The notes below the pieces were generated by a model. That model saw only the letters and a program-made list of their open reading frames with translations, made no database searches and was not told the DNA's origin. Both the position numbers and the translations under genes were made by a program. From the NCBI RefSeq assembly GCF_004349355.1, contig NZ_SMFK01000001.1:372001-436000 (forward strand): a stretch of 64,000 nt of DNA, in the 5' to 3' direction. This stretch comes from Flavobacterium cellulosilyticum. GTDB taxonomy: Bacteria; Bacteroidota; Bacteroidia; Flavobacteriales; Flavobacteriaceae. Below, one piece after another: positions 45,329 through 54,691 of this stretch. How positions within the stretch are numbered: position 1 is the first letter of the stretch; the number at the start of each line of letters is the position of its first letter.

Positions 45329-45353
45329 ATATATTCGAAAAGTGCTTTATCAA

Positions 45354-46043
45354 TTATAGATTCAAAACAAAATCATTCAATAATTTTGCATCGTATTTTT
45401 CTTTATCAAAAGCATAGAGATAAGATCCTTTTCTGGAGGACATCATGTCTTTTTCATCTAATTTTATCAAAATATCCAATGAATTTATTTTACTGATAAA
45501 ATTTCTTTTATCCAGCTCTTTACTCAAAATAGCTTCATATAGTTCTAATAATTGACGCATCGTGAATTTTTCTGGTAAGAGTTCAAAACCAACTGGCTTA
45601 GTAGAGGTTCTATATCTCAATCTTCTAATGGCATGCCTAAGCATAGAATTGTGGTCAAAAATTAATTTTGGAGCATTCGCAACGCTAAACCATTGCGCTT
45701 CATAATTTTGAATTAATTCCGCATTATGGTTTTCAATATTAATTAATGCAAAATAAGCTACTGAAATTGTTCTTTCAACTGGGTCACGATCAATATCACT
45801 ATAGGCGTGTAACTGTTCCATATAAATATCATGAATCCCAGTATATCGATCTAAAATTCGAATTGCTGCAGAATCGAGTTTTTCATCTTTTTTAAGAAAT
45901 CCACCTATTAAAGACCACTTCCCTTTTTCGGGTTCAAAATCCCTTTTTATTAAAAGTATTTTTAATCCTTCCTTATCAAAACCAAAAATGATACAATCTA
46001 CAGCAAGTAATACTTTATCTGCCGAACTATAACTATTTAACAT
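45354..46043 (-). CDS. araR: AraR, Nudix-related (NrtR-type) arabinose regulator
   Basis: 229 residues from the ATG at 46041-46043 (MLNSYSSADKVLLAVDC). The N-terminal Nudix-like domain (about 8-150) has a broken Nudix box: GGFLKKDEKLDSAAIRILDR lacks the REUXEE catalytic acids, so it should bind ligand, not hydrolyse it. The C-terminal winged-helix part contains FTMRQLLELYEAIL and DKRNFISKI. This matches the Bacteroidetes AraR family (BT0354 type), which represses arabinose genes and is released by L-arabinose. An in-frame start 114 bp upstream would run through the operator at 46101 and is rejected. Confidence 0.9.
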   Translation of the reverse strand: MLNSYSSADKVLLAVDCIIFGFDKEGLKILLIKRDFEPEKGKWSLIGGFLKKDEKLDSAAIRILDRYTGIHDIYMEQLHAYSDIDRDPVERTISVAYFALINIENHNAELIQNYEAQWFSVANAPKLIFDHNSMLRHAIRRLRYRTSTKPVGFELLPEKFTMRQLLELYEAILSKELDKRNFISKINSLDILIKLDEKDMMSSRKGSYLYAFDKEKYDAKLLNDFVLNL

Positions 46044-46100
46044 TATTTTATTTTTTTTCACGGTAAATATAACAACTTCCGTAAAAGTTTCATAATATAT

Positions 46101-46119
46101 CAATGTAGTTTTTACACTT
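46101..46119. promoter_or_regulatory. putative AraR operator, autoregulatory
   Basis: CAATGT-N7-ACACTT, one mismatch to the AARTGT half-site. It lies 58 bp upstream of the araR start, with a minus-strand TATATTTA box (complement of 46064-46071) between. Confidence 0.6.
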
Positions 46120-46534
46120 AATAAAAGTTGCAACTCAAAATATAAACAAAAAATCACCTGAAAAGGAGATTCTAAAGAGTGCTAACAAAATGCCATATCT
46201 CTTAATCTTATCAAATAAAAGATTAATAATACAAACCAAAGGTTCAAATAAATCAATTAAGCCCTTTTTTGTAAATCGCAAACGATTGTTCTTTACGAAA
46301 ACGTTTGAAACTAAGAAATATAACAGCTTTTATACTACAAAAAAAATCATTTTTAAGATTATTTACAGGCTTATTAGAATAATTTTGAGGTAAAAAATCA
46401 AAAAAACAACCCATTTATGAAATTATTTTAAAAATAAATATTTTGCCGATAAATGGATATATTTTATCAATTACTAACATTAAATCAAATAAAAGGCAAA
46501 AAAACTGATGTTTTTAAATAAAAACAAAATTTTT

Positions 46535-46553
46535 AAATGTACTTTCTACACTT
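46535..46553. promoter_or_regulatory. putative AraR operator, distal susC site
   Basis: AAATGT-N7-ACACTT, 99 bp upstream of the proximal site and in the same orientation, which would allow cooperative or looped binding. Confidence 0.65.
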
Positions 46554-46633
46554 ATATTATAAAATGCGCACTTTTTTATCTTTATTTTTATAGTATTAAT
46601 TTGTTTTTATTGTTTTTTTTTAATTATATTTAC

Positions 46634-46652
46634 AAATGTAAAAAACACACTT
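46634..46652. promoter_or_regulatory. putative AraR operator, proximal susC site
   Basis: AAATGT-N7-ACACTT immediately after a TATATTTA -7-like box (46626-46633) and 25 bp before the susC ATG, so it would overlap the transcription start, as at tkt. Confidence 0.7.
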
Positions 46653-46677
46653 ATAATTAACCAAAACAAAAATCAGT

Positions 46678-49600
46678 ATGCTAACAATCAAACAATTCCT
46701 TTTTTATTGCCATTTTTTATTACCAAAAAGAGAATGGCTCTTAGCTATAGTAGTGATGCTATTTTCATCTTATACTATTTCAGCTCAAAATGACAAAACA
46801 ATTTCCGGAGTTGTAACTTCTGAAGATTCAATGCCTATTCCAGGGGTAAATGTAATCGTTAAAGGCTCTAAAACTGTTGCCGTAACCGGGTTTAACGGAG
46901 AGTATGAAATAAAAGCATCCCCAACAGACATCCTAGTTTTTTCCTATATTGGATCCGTCAATAAGGAAATAACTGTTGGTAATCAAACTAAAATTAACAT
47001 TTCATTAAAAGAAGACGTTAATAAACTAGACGAAGTAGTAGTTATTGGATATGGAACACAGAGAAAATCAGACCTTTCTGGATCTGTAGGAGTGGTAAAC
47101 ATGGAATCTGCTAAAAAAATAGTAACCTATGATTCAGCAAAAATGCTTCAAGGACAAGTTGCCGGCGTAACAGTGCAATCATCTGGTGAGCCCGGAGGAT
47201 TTGTTAACGTAAAAATTCGAGGACTTTCTTCCTTTACAAACAACAATCCACTTTTTGTAATTGATGGAATGATTGTAGATAATCCTTACGATTTTGCTCC
47301 CGGTGATATTGAGTCTATTCAAGTTTTGAAAGACGCTTCATCTGCTGCCATATATGGAGTTCGTGGTGCCAATGGTGTTGTAATTATCACAACCAAAAAA
47401 GGAAAAACAGGAAAACTAAGTGTTAAATACAAATCACTTGTAGGTTTTCAAAATGTGGCTAGAACTTGGGATGTAACTGACAGAGTTGGTTATCAAACGA
47501 TTACTAGTGCTGCCGAAAAAAATGCAGGATTATCTGTAGCACCTGGAAATGATCCAACAAATCCACTTTACATTAAAAATGTGGATACCAATTGGCAAGA
47601 TGCTGCTTATGAAACTGGAGTAATAGAAAATCACTCCTTAGCGTTTAATGGTGGTGCTGAAGAATTAGCCTATAATTTGAATATGGATTATTTCAAAAAC
47701 AGCAGTTATATCAAATCACCTCAAGAGTACGAAAGAATGTCTATGAATTTGAATTTAAATGGTAAAAAAGGAGATTTCAAATACGGTACTAAAATAGGTT
47801 TTACTCAATCTGGTAAAGAAATTTTTAATAGTTATGTTGGAGAATCAGCAATTGCCGCTTTGGTGGGCGCTATTCCTACAATGCCTGTTTATGATGCTAA
47901 TAGATTAGGTGGTTACGGTGGTACTGACAATTTAACTCAAAGAGCCATTTCACTTAATGTTATTGGATTTAATAATTTAATAACAAACACAGGAAAAAGA
48001 GACCGTTTTATTGGAGATGTTTGGGGAGAATATGAAATCGTAAAAGGATTAAAATATAAAATTGATGCTAGTTTTGACCGATTGGATTATCAAAACAGAA
48101 AGTACGTTCCCCAAAGTGATTTAGGATGGTATTACATTACTACAAAAGAAGAAGCTTCTTTAGACGTTTCAACTGGTAACGTTACAAAAACTTTTTTCAA
48201 TAATATTCTTACCTATTCATTAGATATCGATAAACATAAATTTGATGTTTTGGGAGGTTTAGTTCAAGAACGTAGTGATTCATATGATCACTGGTCAAGA
48301 GGAGTAGGATATGATTATGGTGAAATAAGCAAACTACAATATGCAGATAACACTAGTACTGGTGAAAGTAATGTAACGATAACGGGTAAATCTTACATAA
48401 GCCGGATCAATTATTCTTTTGATGATCGTTATTTGTTGCAAGCTAACTTTAGACAAGACAAAACATCACTATTTAGCGAAAAATTCAATACTGCTAATAA
48501 CTACTCTTTCTCTGGAGCTTGGAAATTAAGCAACGAAAAATTCATTCACTTGCCAGAATGGGTAAGCAATGTTAAATTGAGAGGAAGTTATGGTAAATTA
48601 GGTAATAATACCATTCCTCCTTATTTCTTCGCTACAACAATCAATAGTTTTGCAGGCTATGATTTCAATAACGCATTGGCTCCCGGCACAACAGTAGTCG
48701 CTTCTTTAGATCCAAATGTAAGATGGGAAGATGTAAAAACATCAGATGTTGCAGTAGAAATTGGTATGTTCAACAATGATTTACAATTTACTGCAGAGTA
48801 TTTTGTAAAAAACTCTACTAATCTTTTAGTTGATGTTCCGTTACCTTATTCAACTGGGGCTTTTCCAGCAAGTATCAGAACAAATGCAGGTGCAATGAGA
48901 AATAAAGGTTTTGAATTTTCTACCACTTATAACAATAATAAAAATGCTTTCAAATACAGCATATCTGCCAATATAGGTACGTTGAAAAATGAAGTACTTC
49001 AAATAGGTCTAAATGGAAATCCAATTTATGGCGCTGCGTCTAAAACAATTGTAGGAAGATCTATTGGTGAAATTTTTGCTTATGAAACCGATGGAATTTT
49101 TCAAAATGCTGGAGAAATAGCTTCATCACCAACACAAACAAACGCTGGTGTGGGTGATCTTAAATTCAAAGACATTAATGGTGATGGGAAAATAAGTGAT
49201 CTTGACAGAACATTTCAAGGAGTTTCTATCCCAAAATACAGTTATGGTATGAACCTTAGTGGTTCTTATAAAAACTGGGATTTCTCTATGTTTTGGCAAG
49301 GAAGTGGTGGAAACAAAGTTTTCAACAGCCTTTACCGTAATTTAATGGCTGGACAATATGGCAATCATAGTACTGATATGCTAAATTATTGGACACCTAC
49401 AAATACCAACACAAATGTACCTCGTCCAATAATAGGTGACCCAAATGCAAACGGAAGAGATTCTAATCGATTTATTCAAAACGGAGACTATTTAAAACTT
49501 CAGACAATGGAAATTGGATATCAAATTCCGGTTCCTGCCAATAGTTTAATTCAAAAAGCAAAAGTATATGTAAATGGACAAAACCTATTGACTATAAGTA

Positions 49601-49719
49601 AATATGACACCGGTGATCCCGATTTTAATAGCAACGACGGATCTTTTTCTAGAGGATATGATGGAGGTTCTTTCCCTAACCCTAGAACCATATCTTTAGG
49701 ATTAGAAGTAAATTTTTAA
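46678..49719 (+). CDS. SusC/RagA-family TonB-dependent arabinan transporter
   Basis: 1013 residues. The signal peptide (IVVMLFSSYTISAQ) is followed by a carboxypeptidase-regulatory-like domain (about 42-118), a TonB-box-like LDEVVVIGYGTQ, a plug domain (MLQGQVAGVTVQSSGEPGG, IKVLKDASSAAIYGVRGANGVV-type) and a C-terminal 22-strand barrel ending in an aromatic residue (LGLEVNF). It forms the outer-membrane importer for oligosaccharides with the next gene. Genomic setting between araR and arabinan hydrolases indicates arabino-oligosaccharides as substrate. Two AraR-like operators lie upstream. Confidence 0.95.
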   Translation: MLTIKQFLFYCHFLLPKREWLLAIVVMLFSSYTISAQNDKTISGVVTSEDSMPIPGVNVIVKGSKTVAVTGFNGEYEIKASPTDILVFSYIGSVNKEITVGNQTKINISLKEDVNKLDEVVVIGYGTQRKSDLSGSVGVVNMESAKKIVTYDSAKMLQGQVAGVTVQSSGEPGGFVNVKIRGLSSFTNNNPLFVIDGMIVDNPYDFAPGDIESIQVLKDASSAAIYGVRGANGVVIITTKKGKTGKLSVKYKSLVGFQNVARTWDVTDRVGYQTITSAAEKNAGLSVAPGNDPTNPLYIKNVDTNWQDAAYETGVIENHSLAFNGGAEELAYNLNMDYFKNSSYIKSPQEYERMSMNLNLNGKKGDFKYGTKIGFTQSGKEIFNSYVGESAIAALVGAIPTMPVYDANRLGGYGGTDNLTQRAISLNVIGFNNLITNTGKRDRFIGDVWGEYEIVKGLKYKIDASFDRLDYQNRKYVPQSDLGWYYITTKEEASLDVSTGNVTKTFFNNILTYSLDIDKHKFDVLGGLVQERSDSYDHWSRGVGYDYGEISKLQYADNTSTGESNVTITGKSYISRINYSFDDRYLLQANFRQDKTSLFSEKFNTANNYSFSGAWKLSNEKFIHLPEWVSNVKLRGSYGKLGNNTIPPYFFATTINSFAGYDFNNALAPGTTVVASLDPNVRWEDVKTSDVAVEIGMFNNDLQFTAEYFVKNSTNLLVDVPLPYSTGAFPASIRTNAGAMRNKGFEFSTTYNNNKNAFKYSISANIGTLKNEVLQIGLNGNPIYGAASKTIVGRSIGEIFAYETDGIFQNAGEIASSPTQTNAGVGDLKFKDINGDGKISDLDRTFQGVSIPKYSYGMNLSGSYKNWDFSMFWQGSGGNKVFNSLYRNLMAGQYGNHSTDMLNYWTPTNTNTNVPRPIIGDPNANGRDSNRFIQNGDYLKLQTMEIGYQIPVPANSLIQKAKVYVNGQNLLTISKYDTGDPDFNSNDGSFSRGYDGGSFPNPRTISLGLEVNF

Positions 49720-49748
49720 AATTAGCAAACCATTAAAAACGAATCAAA

Positions 49749-51311
49749 ATGAAATATAAAATATATAATTATTTAGCTGGTTTCTTTTCACTAGCTATTA
49801 TATCGACAAGTTGTGTTAATGATGCAGACTTAATTCAATTAGACCCAAATAATGATGCTGTAGATTCCTTCTGGAAAACAGATCAAGACGCCATTAAAGG
49901 TGTTAATGCTGCTTACGGAAGTTTATTAACAGATGGAACTTATATGAGAAGCACTCCTTTATTATTAGATTTAAAAGGAGACGACACTAGAAGTAACAGT
50001 CCATGGGATGCAATGTATAATGTGGGACGATTCAACTCCAATGCATCAAATGCTGCTATTTATGGATGGGCTTATGAAACCTACTATCAAGGTATTTATC
50101 GTGCGAATCAAGTGCTTGAAAATGTATCTAAAATCGACATGGCTGATGCTGGACTTAAAAACAGAATCATAGGACAAGCTTATTTTTTAAGAGGATTGTA
50201 TTTGTTTCATGCAGTAAACTTGTTCAAAAACGTACCGCTTCCAACAGAAATTGCTGCTTTCTATCCACAAAAAACAAATGAGGAAGGTTGGAAACAAGTC
50301 ATAGCGGATTTCAAAGCTGCTGCTGATTTACTACCCAATTCATACACAAGTGTTACTGGTTTAGATGCAGGTCAAAAAGGACGTGCCACAAAAGGAGCTG
50401 CTTTAGGATATTTAGGTAAAGCCTATTTGTTTACCAAAGATTTCGCCAATGCCAAAACTACTTTTAAACAAGTTATTGATTTAGGTGTTTATTCATTAGT
50501 TACTAATTATCGTGATAACTTTACGGACACTAACGAAAACAATTCCGAATCCCTATTCGAAGTTCAATTCAGCAGAAGTGCTGGTGGTGTTGACTTGGGT
50601 TGGGGTGGAGCTCCGGCAACAGGTTGGGGAAAAACATCAGCAAGAGCCATTACTTATGCTCCAAGAGCTTTTGGATGGACTGATGTACAACCAACTAGGA
50701 CCTTGTTCAATGAATATCAACAAGAAAAAACAACAGCAAATACTGTAGATCCACGATTAGATGCAACAATATTCTATAACAAACCAGGAGGAATGCAATT
50801 GTATGGAAAAGATTTCGCCACTTTTTATGCAGCTAATCCAGGAGATTTGAACGATTTATTTTGTAGAAAATATCAAAATTCTGATGGTAATTATGCTAAC
50901 GAGTACGATTGGCGTTCTGGAATCAACGAGCGTTTATTGCGTTATGCGGATGTATTATTAATGTACGCAGAAAGTTTGAATGAAACTGGTGATACTCCAG
51001 GTGCTTATACCTACATTAAAATGGTTAGAGATAGAGCTGGATTACCTAATTTAGCTATTACAAAACCAGGTTTAACACAAGCCACGATGAGAGAGCAAAT
51101 TGGACATGAACGATTCTTAGAGTTCCCACTTGAAGGGCACCGTTTTGATGATATTCGTCGTTGGGGATGGTTACAAGATCCTGTTAAATTAGCATGGTTA
51201 AAATCAAGAGACGTTGAGTTTAATTCGTATGCAACGGGTAGAGAATATTTCCCTATCCCACAATTAGATATCGATAATAACCCTGGAACCGTACAAAATC
51301 CAAGTTATTAA
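49749..51311 (+). CDS. SusD/RagB-family surface glycan-binding lipoprotein
   Basis: 520 residues. Lipobox IISTSC puts the lipidated Cys at residue 22. The TPR-rich SusD fold is indicated by QAYFLRGLYLFHAVNLFKNVPLP, GAALGYLGKAYLFTKDF, RYADVLLMYAESLNETGD and a final YFPIPQLDIDNNPG. It caps the SusC barrel and binds the oligosaccharide. 29 bp after susC. Confidence 0.95.
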   Translation: MKYKIYNYLAGFFSLAIISTSCVNDADLIQLDPNNDAVDSFWKTDQDAIKGVNAAYGSLLTDGTYMRSTPLLLDLKGDDTRSNSPWDAMYNVGRFNSNASNAAIYGWAYETYYQGIYRANQVLENVSKIDMADAGLKNRIIGQAYFLRGLYLFHAVNLFKNVPLPTEIAAFYPQKTNEEGWKQVIADFKAAADLLPNSYTSVTGLDAGQKGRATKGAALGYLGKAYLFTKDFANAKTTFKQVIDLGVYSLVTNYRDNFTDTNENNSESLFEVQFSRSAGGVDLGWGGAPATGWGKTSARAITYAPRAFGWTDVQPTRTLFNEYQQEKTTANTVDPRLDATIFYNKPGGMQLYGKDFATFYAANPGDLNDLFCRKYQNSDGNYANEYDWRSGINERLLRYADVLLMYAESLNETGDTPGAYTYIKMVRDRAGLPNLAITKPGLTQATMREQIGHERFLEFPLEGHRFDDIRRWGWLQDPVKLAWLKSRDVEFNSYATGREYFPIPQLDIDNNPGTVQNPSY

Positions 51312-51356
51312 AAATTAGTTAGAGTTAGTTAGTTAGTTTGAATTGTTAGTATCATT

Positions 51357-51380
51357 TGGTAAGGTTTAATAATCTTACCA
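51357..51380 (+). promoter_or_regulatory. intercistronic hairpin between susD and the GH51 gene
   Basis: TGGTAAG pairs with CTTACCA around a 10-nt loop, preceded by TTAG repeats. No T tract follows, so it may be an mRNA processing or stabilising element that sets different levels of susCD and hydrolases. Confidence 0.45.
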
Positions 51381-51405
51381 TTTGATATTATAACTTAAAA
51401 TCATC

Positions 51406-52953
51406 ATGAAAAAAACCTTATTATTAGTATTCGTTTTTATTTTTTGTAACCAAAGCGTTTTTTCACAGAAAGAAACCACCGTAATTACAATAAAAAACAG
51501 TGAAAATGCACCAATTATAAATAGAAATATCTACGGACATTTTGCCGAGCATTTAGGGAGATCTATTTATGGAGGGTTTTTTGTTGGAGACACCTCAAAA
51601 ATCCCCAATACAAATGGGGTGCGTAATGATGTTGTTGCAGCATTAAAAGCATTAAAAATACCAAATTTACGCTGGCCTGGTGGTTGTTTTGCCGATACCT
51701 ACCATTGGAAAGATGGAATTGGACCAAAGGAAGAACGACCAACAATAGTAAACCAATGGTGGGGAGGCGTAACCGAAGACAATAGTTTTGGAACCCACGA
51801 TTTCTTAAATTTATGCGAACTACTTGGAACCGAACCTTATTTAGCTGGAAACATGGGAAGTGGAACAGTTCAAGAATTAGCAGATTGGGTACAATACGTT
51901 AATTTTGGAGGCAAAAGCCCTATGAGTGATTTGCGTGTTAAAAACGGTAGAAAGGAACCTTGGAAAGTAAAAATTTGGGGAGTTGGCAACGAAGCTTGGG
52001 GTTGTGGTGGTAACATGACAGCCGATTATTATTCCGGTGAATACCGCAAATATGCCACCTTTATGTCAGATTGGGATAATACTGGAGGATTGATGCGTGT
52101 GGCTTCTGGAGCAAACAGTGCCGACTATAATTGGACTGAAACTTTAATGAAAAATATCCCAGGAAACATGCTGGGTGGAGTAGCTTTACATCATTATTCC
52201 GTAATTGATTGGAATAAAAAAGGAAGTGATGTCGATTTTACCGAAGACTTGTATTTCAAAACGATGACACAAGCATTAAAAATGGAGGAATTGGTTACTA
52301 AACATTCTGCCATTATGGACAAATATGATCCAAAGAAAAAAATCGCTTTGGTTGTAGACGAATGGGGTGGTTGGTATGATGTAGAAAAAGGAACAAATCC
52401 TGGATTCCTATACCAACAAAATACAATGAGAGATGCTGTTCTTGCCGGAGCAACTCTTAATATTTTTAATAATCATGCTGATCGTGTCCGTATGGCGAAC
52501 CTTGCACAATGCGTAAATGTTTTGCAAGCTGTTATTCTAACAGATAAAACCAAAATGCTTTTGACACCTACTTATCATCTGATGCAAATGTACAATGTAC
52601 ATCAAGATGCAAAACTATTACCAATTACTATAAATTCTCCATTATATACTTATAATGGCGAAACGCTTCCTGCCATTTCAGCTTCAGCATCAAAAGATAA
52701 AAATGGATCTGTTCATATTTCATTAGTAAATGTAGATGCGAAAAAAGCAAATAAAATTGAAATTGATCTCACTGAACTTGGAATCAAAACGGTTTCTGGG
52801 ACAATACTTGCCTCTTCAAAATTGCAAGATCACAACTCATTCGAAAATCCAACAAAAATTCAGCCTGCTGTATTTAAAGGATTTGAAAACAAAAAAGGAA
52901 AATTAGAAATAACAATACCTCCTTTTTCAGTACTAATGTTAGAAGGAAAATAA
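51406..52953 (+). CDS. GH51 alpha-L-arabinofuranosidase
   Basis: 515 residues, with a signal peptide (LLLVFVFIFCNQSVFSQ). The (beta/alpha)8 domain contains NLRWPGGCFADTYHWKDGIG, the acid/base Glu in WGVGNEAWGCGG (near 195) and the nucleophile Glu in VVDEWGGWYD (near 319). The C-terminal jelly roll ends FSVLMLEGK. It removes alpha-L-arabinofuranosyl side chains or cleaves arabino-oligosaccharides in the periplasm. Compact form without an added carbohydrate-binding module, unlike the second GH51 here. Confidence 0.95.
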   Translation: MKKTLLLVFVFIFCNQSVFSQKETTVITIKNSENAPIINRNIYGHFAEHLGRSIYGGFFVGDTSKIPNTNGVRNDVVAALKALKIPNLRWPGGCFADTYHWKDGIGPKEERPTIVNQWWGGVTEDNSFGTHDFLNLCELLGTEPYLAGNMGSGTVQELADWVQYVNFGGKSPMSDLRVKNGRKEPWKVKIWGVGNEAWGCGGNMTADYYSGEYRKYATFMSDWDNTGGLMRVASGANSADYNWTETLMKNIPGNMLGGVALHHYSVIDWNKKGSDVDFTEDLYFKTMTQALKMEELVTKHSAIMDKYDPKKKIALVVDEWGGWYDVEKGTNPGFLYQQNTMRDAVLAGATLNIFNNHADRVRMANLAQCVNVLQAVILTDKTKMLLTPTYHLMQMYNVHQDAKLLPITINSPLYTYNGETLPAISASASKDKNGSVHISLVNVDAKKANKIEIDLTELGIKTVSGTILASSKLQDHNSFENPTKIQPAVFKGFENKKGKLEITIPPFSVLMLEGK

Positions 52954-52957
52954 TATC

Positions 52958-54583
52958 ATGAAAAAATCAGATTCCATTTTTAAATTAGTTGCCTATTTAG
53001 CACTTATTTTATTAATCGTAACCTTTAGTAGTTGCTCCAGTAGCGATAGCCCATCGCCTACTCCGACGCCTACACCTACACCTACACCTGATCCAACGCC
53101 AACGCCAACGCCTTTTGCAGGCCCAACATACTTAGATAATTATAGTTCTATGGCTTCTTGGGGTGCTAATTCTCAATGGAATTTAGCCAATGTGCATGAT
53201 CCAACAGTTGAAAAAAGTGGTGATTATTATTATATGTATCAAACTGATGCTTCCTACGGAAATAGTACTGACGGACACGGACATTTCTTTTATAGACGTT
53301 CCAAAGACCTTGTTAAATGGGATTTTATGGGTTCATCAATGACTACTGCTCCTGCTTGGGTTAAAGATTCTTTAAACAATAAGAGAGCACGAATGAGTCC
53401 AGCATTGCCTCCTATAACAAATCCTAATTATGGATATTGGGCACCATGTGTTCGTAAAGTGGGTAATAAATACAGAATGTATTATAGTATTGTAGTCGAT
53501 AATCCAATAACAGGAACAGATTTTACAAATTCATGGTCAGAAAGAGCCTTTATTGGTTTAGCTGAAACAGATGATTTAGCCTCAAATGTATGGACAGACA
53601 AAGGAATGGTAGTTTGTTCTGAACCTGACGGATTAAAACCCTATTCTTTTACAGGTAGCAGAAATTGGGAAAATGCTTATTTTAAATTTAACGCTATTGA
53701 TCCAAGTTTTATCGAAACTCCTGCAGGGGAACAATACTTGATATATGGTTCTTGGCATTCTGGTATTGCAATATTAAAATTGAATCCAACAACAGGTAAA
53801 CCAGACCAATTAAAAACATTGAGTGATTATGGTACTCGCATCGCTTCTCGAAATGCTACTAGTCGTTGGCAAGGTTCAGAAGGTCCGGAAATCATATACA
53901 ACCCAGACACACAATATTATTACCTTTTTATAGCTTATGATGGTCTAGATGTTCCTTACAACACCAGAGTTTGCCGTTCCAGAAGCGTTACAGGTCCTTA
54001 TTTAGGTATCAACGGTGCTAATGTTACCAATGGTGCTGAATGTTGGCCAATGCTTACTCACCCTTATTCATTCAATAATCATACAGGTTGGGTTGGGTTT
54101 TCTCATTGTGCTGTATTTCAAAACCCAGATACTAAACAATGGTTTTACTCTTCACAAGCACGTTTACCAGTAGGTGTTCCAGGTATTGCTGTTTCCAATG
54201 CAATTATGATGGGACATGTAAGAGCCATTAATTGGACAGATGACGGCTGGCCAGTTGTAGATCCAGAGCGTTATGCTGCAGTACCTGCAACAACAATTAC
54301 TGAGGCTTCGTTCATAGGAAGTTGGGAACAAATTACCATGAACTATCAATACGCAACCATTCAAAAATCAACAACCATTTACCTTACGGCTGATAAAAAG
54401 GTAAGCGGAGGCATTACTGGAACTTGGTCATATGACAGCGCCATCAAAACACTTACTGTAAACGGAATAAAATGCAAAGTAAACGACGCATGGGATTGGG
54501 AAGCAGCTACAAGAGCTGTTACTTTAACCTATTCTGGACTTAATACTGCTGGAGTACCCGTTTGGGGCAAAAAAATAAATTGA
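52958..54583 (+). CDS. GH43 endo-arabinanase-like lipoprotein with C-terminal domain
   Basis: 541 residues. The lipobox FSSC (Cys26) is followed by a Thr-Pro repeat linker (residues about 33-52) that projects the enzyme. The five-bladed GH43 domain has the base Asp in NVHDPTVEK, the second Asp in AIDPSFIETP and the acid Glu in GSEGPEIIYN. The last about 90 residues (FIGSWEQITMNYQYATIQ, LTADKKVSGGITGTWSYD) resemble the small C-terminal domain of Bacteroides GH43 arabinanases. Likely surface-exposed endo-1,5-alpha-L-arabinanase. Confidence 0.92.
   Translation: MKKSDSIFKLVAYLALILLIVTFSSCSSSDSPSPTPTPTPTPTPDPTPTPTPFAGPTYLDNYSSMASWGANSQWNLANVHDPTVEKSGDYYYMYQTDASYGNSTDGHGHFFYRRSKDLVKWDFMGSSMTTAPAWVKDSLNNKRARMSPALPPITNPNYGYWAPCVRKVGNKYRMYYSIVVDNPITGTDFTNSWSERAFIGLAETDDLASNVWTDKGMVVCSEPDGLKPYSFTGSRNWENAYFKFNAIDPSFIETPAGEQYLIYGSWHSGIAILKLNPTTGKPDQLKTLSDYGTRIASRNATSRWQGSEGPEIIYNPDTQYYYLFIAYDGLDVPYNTRVCRSRSVTGPYLGINGANVTNGAECWPMLTHPYSFNNHTGWVGFSHCAVFQNPDTKQWFYSSQARLPVGVPGIAVSNAIMMGHVRAINWTDDGWPVVDPERYAAVPATTITEASFIGSWEQITMNYQYATIQKSTTIYLTADKKVSGGITGTWSYDSAIKTLTVNGIKCKVNDAWDWEAATRAVTLTYSGLNTAGVPVWGKKIN
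53056..53115. repeat. 6-bp coding repeat for the Thr-Pro linker
   Basis: Repeats of ACNCCN (ACGCCT, ACACCT, ACGCCA) encode alternating Thr-Pro behind the lipid anchor. Repeat number may vary between strains by slippage without breaking the frame. Confidence 0.8.
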
Positions 54584-54621
54584 TTAATTTCTTTTTAATT
54601 TTAGATTAGTTAGTTAAAAAT

Positions 54622-54647
54622 GCGCTTCCTATCAAAAGGAAGCGCTT
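54622..54647 (+). terminator. 9-bp GC-rich hairpin between two GH43 genes
   Basis: GCGCTTCCT pairs perfectly with AGGAAGCGC across a 6-nt loop. Only a TTT follows, so termination would be partial; it may serve as an attenuator or RNA processing site within the operon. Confidence 0.55.
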
Positions 54648-54691
54648 TAGTTAAAATCAAACTAAGCATACCTAGTTTTATAATTTTAAAC

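Larger units (their letters stand above)
44979..45353. other. 375-bp spacer between two minus-strand genes
   Basis: Holds the promoter and operator of the T9SS gene at its left end and the araR terminator at its right end. The middle (45030-45285) is AT-rich with no ORF; ATGCCAGAT occurs twice (about 45211 and 45275) without a clear role. Confidence 0.5.
46120..46677. other. divergent spacer between araR and susC
   Basis: About 560 bp, very AT-rich. It contains two further AraR-like sites near susC and a possible inverted repeat CAAACG/CGTTTG around 46280-46307. A 67-codon Lys/Ile-rich open frame (46190-46393) has composition typical of chance AT-rich ORFs, and I do not call it a gene. Confidence 0.5.

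Noticed and set aside
46044..46157. 38-residue N-terminal extension of AraR
   Set aside because: It contains the AraR-like operator and does not resemble the family start.
46190..46393. 67-codon open frame between araR and susC
   Set aside because: Lys/Ile/Phe-rich composition as expected by chance in AT-rich DNA, no family resemblance, and it lies in the regulatory region.
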